Of a stretch of DNA of 64,000 nucleotides, positions 59,502 through 64,000 are shown one piece after another (the first letter of the stretch is position 1; every line of letters starts with the position of its first letter). This stretch comes from Arthrobacter sp. MN05-02. Its GTDB lineage: Bacteria; Actinomycetota; Actinomycetes; Actinomycetales; Micrococcaceae. The DNA lies in assembly GCA_004001285.1 (NCBI GenBank), contig AP018697.1, forward strand, positions 1,860,001 through 1,924,000, given 5' to 3'. A program made the position numbers and the translations under genes. The notes beneath the pieces are model-generated. The model was not told where the DNA came from and made no database searches. It saw only the letters and a program-made list of their open reading frames with translations.

Positions 59502-60734
59502 CTACTCGCACCGTCCGGCGTTGTCGGCGCACCAGGCGTCGTACTCGGCGACGTAGCGCAGGTGCTCCGCGTAGGTCTCGGAGAACTTGGTCTCGGCCGT
59601 GTCGAGGTTCACCGTCACCCAAAAGTAGAACGGCACGTCCGCCGGATTGACCGTCGCGTCGATGGCCTCGTCGCTCGGGGAGCCGATGGGGCCCTTCGGC
59701 AGGCCGGGGTTCGCGAAGGTGTTGTACGGGTTGGACGTGTCCGCCTTCTCCTCGGGCGTCAGCTGGTAGGTCCGCTTGCCCAGCCCGTAGGCCACGGTGG
59801 CGTCGGACTGCAGGAGACCGTTGGTCTCGGTGTTGCCGGGCGTGAGCCGGTTCCTGATCGAGCCGGCCACGGTCGCGTAGTCCCCCTCGCCCGCCTCGGC
59901 CTGCACGATGCTCGCGATGGTGAGGATCTCGTACTGCTTGTCCGGGTCGGTGACGCCGTCCTGCGCCAGGCGGTCCGTCGTGGCCTTGACCATCTCGGTG
60001 ATGATGTCGGTCGCGTCGGCCTCGACGTCGAAGCGGTACTCCCCCGGGTGCAGGTAGCCCTCGAGCGAGAGGGCCTGCGGCGGGAGGCCGAACTGCGTCG
60101 GTGCGGCCGCGAGGGCCTCGAACTCGGCGCGCGGGATGCCCGTCGATTCGGTGAGGATGTCGAAGACCTCGTTCTGCCGGAGGTCCCGTGCGACGGCGGC
60201 GTAGGACACCAGGGACGGGTCGGCCCCCAGCAGCGCCTCCGCGGCATCCGCGGAGGACATCTGGAGGCGCATCTCGTACTCACCGGGCTGGACCTCGCGC
60301 CCCTCCGCGATCGCCGAGAGAGCCGTGACGAAGGTGGCCGAGTCGGCCACGATGTCGGCGCTCTCGAGGCCCTCGCCGATCGCCAGGGCGCCGGCTCCTT
60401 GGGGGACCGAGAACACGGTCTCCTCACCGCCGGGCCCTGCGTAGTCCGTGACGTCGTCGAGTCCGAGGAAGTCGCGCAGCATCATCGCGGCGCCGTAGAC
60501 CGTCCCCGCGAACAGCATGAGGACGACGAGCATGACGACGGTGCGCCGCAGGCGCCGTCGCTGCCTCATCCTGGCCGACTGCGGCCGGCGGTCGGGCCGG
60601 CGGTCGTCCTGGGCGGCGAAGAATTCCTCGACGGGCTCGGGGTGGGCGTACCCCTCGTCCCCGGCGTGGGTCCCGGGGCCGTGCCGGCCGTCGGAGTCGC
60701 GGGAGGCGGGAGACTGGCCGGTACGATTACTCAT
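59502..60734 (-). CDS. mltG: Endolytic transglycosylase MltG
   Basis: 410-residue inner-membrane lytic transglycosylase that cuts nascent peptidoglycan. A cytoplasmic N-terminus (about 1-62), one transmembrane helix (about 64-86), a LysM-like region, and the YceG domain with LTIASIVQAEAGEG (catalytic Glu), NGLLQSDATVAYGLGK and NPYNTFANPGLPKGPIGSPS. ATG 60734 overlaps the ruvX stop by 4 nt. Length fits an actinobacterial MltG. Confidence 0.95.
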   Translation of the reverse strand: MSNRTGQSPASRDSDGRHGPGTHAGDEGYAHPEPVEEFFAAQDDRRPDRRPQSARMRQRRRLRRTVVMLVVLMLFAGTVYGAAMMLRDFLGLDDVTDYAGPGGEETVFSVPQGAGALAIGEGLESADIVADSATFVTALSAIAEGREVQPGEYEMRLQMSSADAAEALLGADPSLVSYAAVARDLRQNEVFDILTESTGIPRAEFEALAAAPTQFGLPPQALSLEGYLHPGEYRFDVEADATDIITEMVKATTDRLAQDGVTDPDKQYEILTIASIVQAEAGEGDYATVAGSIRNRLTPGNTETNGLLQSDATVAYGLGKRTYQLTPEEKADTSNPYNTFANPGLPKGPIGSPSDEAIDATVNPADVPFYFWVTVNLDTAETKFSETYAEHLRYVAEYDAWCADNAGRCE

Positions 60735-61348
60735 GACTCCGGTTCCCTCGTGCTCGACGAACTGTCCTTGATAACTGGCTCCTCTGTAGGGGTCGGCGGG
60801 AGGTCCTGAGCGACCTCTGCCTCACGCACAGCAACCGGATCCCCCACGTCCCGTCCACGTGACCGTTGCATGTCGATGGCGTGCTGGAGAATTTCGACAG
60901 CGGCCACCTGATCCACCACTTTACGATGCTCACGGCTGCTCAGACCAGCCGCGCGGAGCGAACGGTGGGCCGATACGGTGCTCAGCCGTTCGTCCACCAA
61001 GCGTACCGGCACCGGGTGGGACTGGCGGAGCAATTCGTCGGCCACCAGGCCGGCATAGGTCCGGGCCATGTCGGCGGACGCGCCCTCCCGGCCGCTGAGG
61101 TTCCTCGGAAGGCCCACGACGATCTGGACGACACCGCGCTCCACGGCTTCCCGGACCAGGATCCGGACGTCGCTGTTCTTGCGCGCGTCGCGCTTGAGCG
61201 TCCGGATGGGGGTGGCCAGCAGCCCGTCCCGGTCGCAGCCGGCGAGCCCCACGCGGACCTGTCCGACATCCACGCCGAGCTTCGGACCGCGGGGGTAGGG
61301 GGCGGCGTCCGGGAATCCGGTCGCCGCTCCCGCCCCGTCGTCCGTCAT
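60731..61348 (-). CDS. ruvX: Holliday junction resolvase RuvX (YqgF)
   Basis: 205-residue RNase H-fold nuclease. LGVDVGQVRVGLAGCD carries the first acidic residue and IVVGLPRNLSG the second region; VRLVDERLSTVSAHR and VVDQVAAVEILQ follow. The C-terminal 40 residues beyond the domain are Pro/Glu/Ser-rich. ATG 61348 lies 8 nt after the alaS stop. The order alaS-ruvX-mltG-aroE is conserved in many actinobacteria. Confidence 0.95.
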   Translation of the reverse strand: MTDDGAGAATGFPDAAPYPRGPKLGVDVGQVRVGLAGCDRDGLLATPIRTLKRDARKNSDVRILVREAVERGVVQIVVGLPRNLSGREGASADMARTYAGLVADELLRQSHPVPVRLVDERLSTVSAHRSLRAAGLSSREHRKVVDQVAAVEILQHAIDMQRSRGRDVGDPVAVREAEVAQDLPPTPTEEPVIKDSSSSTREPES

Positions 61349-61356
61349 CGGAGGCG

Positions 61357-64000
61357 TCAGCGTTCTGCCACAGCCGTGCGGATGGCGGCGAGTGCGTCGG
61401 GGATGCGCGAGGCGTCCGAACCGCCACCCTGCGCGACGTCGTCCTTGCCTCCGCCGCCGCCGCCGAGGATCTTCGCGGCCGTGCGGACCAGCGCTCCGGC
61501 CTTCACGCCGGCGGTCCGCGCCGCCTCGTTGGTCGCGACGAGCACGAGCGGGCGGTCCTGCGAGACGCCGGTCGCGGCGACCACGGCCGGCTCGGACCCC
61601 AGGCGCCCGCGCAGGTCCAGCACGAGCGTCCGCAGTTCGTCCGCGCCGCCGATCTCGCCGGAGTCGTGCGCGACGAGGCGCACGCCGTCGACGTCGACGG
61701 CCGTGTCGACGAGCGATCCCGCGGCCGCGGCGAGCTGTTCCATGCGGAGCCGGTCGAGCTCCTTCTCCGCGGCCTTGAGCTTGTTCAGCGTGGCGGAGAG
61801 GCGCTCGGGCAGCTGGGCCGACGGCACCTTCAGCATGTCGGAGAGCTCGGAGACGAGGGCGCGCTCGGCGGCGAGATGCCGGAACGCGTCGAGCCCGACG
61901 AGCGCCTCCACGCGCCGGTTGCCGGATCCGACGGACTGCTCACCGAGGAGCGTCAGGCTGCCGATCTGCGACGTGGACGCCACGTGTGTGCCGCCGCACA
62001 GCTCGCGGGAGAACTCGGCGTTCATCTCGACCACCCGGACGGTGTCGCCGTACGCCTCGCCGAAGAGAGCCGTGGCGCCGAGGGCCTTGGCATCCGCGAG
62101 GGACATGATCTTCGTCTCGACCTCGTAGTTGTTGCGGATCGCGATGTTGGAGACCTCCTCGATCTCCGAGCGGGCCGCGGCGCTGATGCCCTCACCCCAG
62201 GAGAAGTCGAAGCGCAGATACCCGGCCTTGTTGAAGGACCCGCGCTGGAGTGCCTCGGGGCCGAGGATCTCGTGCAGGGCGGCGTGGACGATGTGCGTTC
62301 CCGAGTGGGCCTGCTCCCCCGCGTGGCGCCGCTGCCGGTCCACGGCCGCGGTGACCTTCGAGCCCTGGGCGACCTCGCCCTCGCGCACGACGGCGCGGTG
62401 GACGCTGAGGCCCTTGAGGGGCCGCTGGACGTCCAGCACCTCGACGACGAACCCGTCACCCGTGACGAGTCCGACGTCGGCGGCCTGGCCGCCCGCCTCC
62501 GCGTAGAAGGGCGTCCGGTCGAGGACGAGTTCGATCTCCTCGCCCTGCAGCGCACTGGTGACGGACTGGCCCTTGTCGAGCACGCCGATGATCGTCGCCT
62601 CGGACGTGAGCTCGTCGTAGCCGGTGAAGATCGTCTGGCCGCGTCCGAGCAGTTCGTTGAAGACCGAGAGGTCGGCGTGGCCGGCCTTCTTGCCGCGGGC
62701 ATCCGCCTGGGCGCGCTGGCGCTGCTCGAGCATGAGCGAGCGGAAGCCGTCGGCGTCCACTGCCAGCCCCGCCTCCTCGGCCATCTCGAGGGTCAGGTCG
62801 ATCGGGAAACCGTAGGTGTCGTGCAGCGTGAAGGCGTCCTGGCCGGACAGGGGGCGTTCCTCGGCGAGCGACTCCCGGACGGCTTCCTCGAGCCGTGCGG
62901 TACCCGAGGCGATGGTGCGCAGGAATGCCTTCTCCTCCGCGTAGGCGATGCGGCTGATGCGCTCGAAGTCCTTCTCGACCTCCGGGTAGACGCCCTTCAT
63001 CGCATCGCGTGATGCCGGCAGCAGCTCCGGCAGGCAGGCCTTCTCCACGCCGAGGAGGCGCATGGCACGCACGGCGCGGCGGATGAGGCGGCGCAGCACG
63101 TAGCCGCGGCCCTCGTTGAAGGGGGTGACGCCGTCGGCGATGAGCATGAGCGAGGACCGGATGTGGTCGGCGACCACGCGCATGCGGACGTCGTCGGTGT
63201 GGTGCGGGTCCTCGGGCGACTCGGCGCTCGTGTAGACCTTCCCGCTGAGTGCCGCGGCCCGGTCGAGGACGGGACGCACCTGGTCCGTCTCGTACATGTT
63301 CTCGACGCCCTGCAGGATCATGGCGAGGCGCTCGAGGCCGAGGCCCGTGTCGATGTTCTTCTTCGGCAGTTCGCCGAGGATCTCGAAGTCGTCCTTGCCG
63401 GTGCCCTCGCCGCGCTGGTACTGCATGAACACGAGGTTCCAGATCTCCACGTACCGGGTGTCGTCGGCTTCAGGGCCGCCGTCCACGCCGTACTCGGGCC
63501 CGCGGTCGTAGAAGATCTCGGAGCAGGGGCCGGCCGGGCCGGGCTGTCCGGTGGACCAGTAGTTGTCCTTCTTGCCCATCTTCTGGATGCGCTCGACCGG
63601 GACGCCGATGCTGTCGCGCCAGATCTCCAGCGCCTCCTCGTCCTCGTGGTAGACCGTGATCCAGAGCTTCGAGGCCGGCAGGCCGAAGCCGCCGTCGGCC
63701 ACGTCGCTGGTCAGGAGCTGCCAGGCGAGGCGGATGGCGTCGGCCTTGAAGTAGTCGCCGAACGAGAAGTTGCCGCACATCTGGAAGAACGTGCCGTGGC
63801 GGGCGGTCTTGCCGACCTCCTCGATGTCGCCCGTGCGGATGCACTTCTGCACGCTGGTGGCGCGGCTGTAGGGCGCTACTTCGCGGGCCGTCAGGTACGG
63901 GATGAAGGGCACCATCCCGGCGACCGTGAAGAGCAGCGACGGATCGGAGGAGATCAGTGACGCCGAGGGCACGACCGTGTGCCCGTTCTTCTCGAAGTAG
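61357..64000 (-). CDS. alaS: Alanyl-tRNA synthetase, missing its first codons
   Basis: Class II synthetase; 881 codons are in the window and the gene runs off the right edge (first visible residues YFEKNGHTVVPSASLISSD). The aminoacylation domain, the editing domain with SGTHIVHAALHEI and CGGTHVASTSQIG, and the C-terminal DHHA1 domain with a Gly-rich loop and DDVAQGGGSD are intact. About a dozen N-terminal residues are missing. The frame is unbroken over 2.6 kb. Confidence 0.97.
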   Translation of the reverse strand, partial: YFEKNGHTVVPSASLISSDPSLLFTVAGMVPFIPYLTAREVAPYSRATSVQKCIRTGDIEEVGKTARHGTFFQMCGNFSFGDYFKADAIRLAWQLLTSDVADGGFGLPASKLWITVYHEDEEALEIWRDSIGVPVERIQKMGKKDNYWSTGQPGPAGPCSEIFYDRGPEYGVDGGPEADDTRYVEIWNLVFMQYQRGEGTGKDDFEILGELPKKNIDTGLGLERLAMILQGVENMYETDQVRPVLDRAAALSGKVYTSAESPEDPHHTDDVRMRVVADHIRSSLMLIADGVTPFNEGRGYVLRRLIRRAVRAMRLLGVEKACLPELLPASRDAMKGVYPEVEKDFERISRIAYAEEKAFLRTIASGTARLEEAVRESLAEERPLSGQDAFTLHDTYGFPIDLTLEMAEEAGLAVDADGFRSLMLEQRQRAQADARGKKAGHADLSVFNELLGRGQTIFTGYDELTSEATIIGVLDKGQSVTSALQGEEIELVLDRTPFYAEAGGQAADVGLVTGDGFVVEVLDVQRPLKGLSVHRAVVREGEVAQGSKVTAAVDRQRRHAGEQAHSGTHIVHAALHEILGPEALQRGSFNKAGYLRFDFSWGEGISAAARSEIEEVSNIAIRNNYEVETKIMSLADAKALGATALFGEAYGDTVRVVEMNAEFSRELCGGTHVASTSQIGSLTLLGEQSVGSGNRRVEALVGLDAFRHLAAERALVSELSDMLKVPSAQLPERLSATLNKLKAAEKELDRLRMEQLAAAAGSLVDTAVDVDGVRLVAHDSGEIGGADELRTLVLDLRGRLGSEPAVVAATGVSQDRPLVLVATNEAARTAGVKAGALVRTAAKILGGGGGGKDDVAQGGGSDASRIPDALAAIRTAVAER

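Overview
The window is a gene-dense, roughly 68-70% GC actinobacterial chromosome segment. Protein content and order point to a Micrococcaceae member, Arthrobacter-like: mIHF next to gmk-rpoZ-coaBC-metK-priA, a DUF3097 gene beside hrcA-dnaJ, a complete PyrR-led pyr operon, and nusB-efp-aroBKCE-mltG-ruvX-alaS. The species call is inference from gene content. I saw no prophage, insertion sequence, CRISPR array, rRNA or tRNA; this is core chromosome with one small accessory stretch (about 32.8-37.9 kb).

Layout. 1-4.7 kb: 5' part of leuA with a leader peptide, an M13 metallopeptidase and an LCP-family cell-wall ligase. 4.7-8.8 kb: phoH-ybeY-CNNM-era operon. 8.8-12.9 kb: GerMN/Gmad2 lipoprotein-like gene (frameshifted), rsmE-dnaJ-hrcA with a CIRCE element. 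13-18.8 kb: DUF3097, DUF4870, hemW, lepA, PemK/MazF-like gene, rpsT. 18.9-27.4 kb: holA, comEC-comEA, degV, leuS with a leucine-rich leader peptide and attenuator. 27.4-32.8 kb: glycerol genes glpD-glpF-glpK with a divergent SorC-type regulator. 32.8-37.9 kb: oxidoreductase/TetR divergent pair and a coupled aldo-keto reductase/hydrolase/glycosyltransferase cluster. 37.9-44 kb: priA, metK, coaBC, rpoZ, gmk, mihF. 44-53.1 kb: pyrR-pyrB-pyrC-(membrane protein)-carA-carB-pyrF. 53.1-54.5 kb: PrsW-family protease. 54.6-64 kb: alaS-ruvX-mltG-aroE-aroC-aroK-aroB, then efp-nusB.

Two themes stand out. First, regulation: leuA and leuS are each preceded by a tiny leucine-containing ORF that starts exactly 6 nt after a TANNNT -10 box; the leuS leader is followed by two hairpins with complementary loops, the second being a U-tailed terminator. 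The same TANNNT-6 nt-start layout recurs before five other genes, which suggests a class of leaderless mRNAs. pyrR has a PyrR-type hairpin abutting its ribosome-binding site. Second, sequence quality: eleven genes, several of them essential in most bacteria (leuS, priA, aroE, holA), are interrupted by one indel each, nearly all at short GC dinucleotide tracts or G/C homopolymers. That pattern looks like consensus error rather than gene decay. I annotate each as one interrupted gene with the break position.
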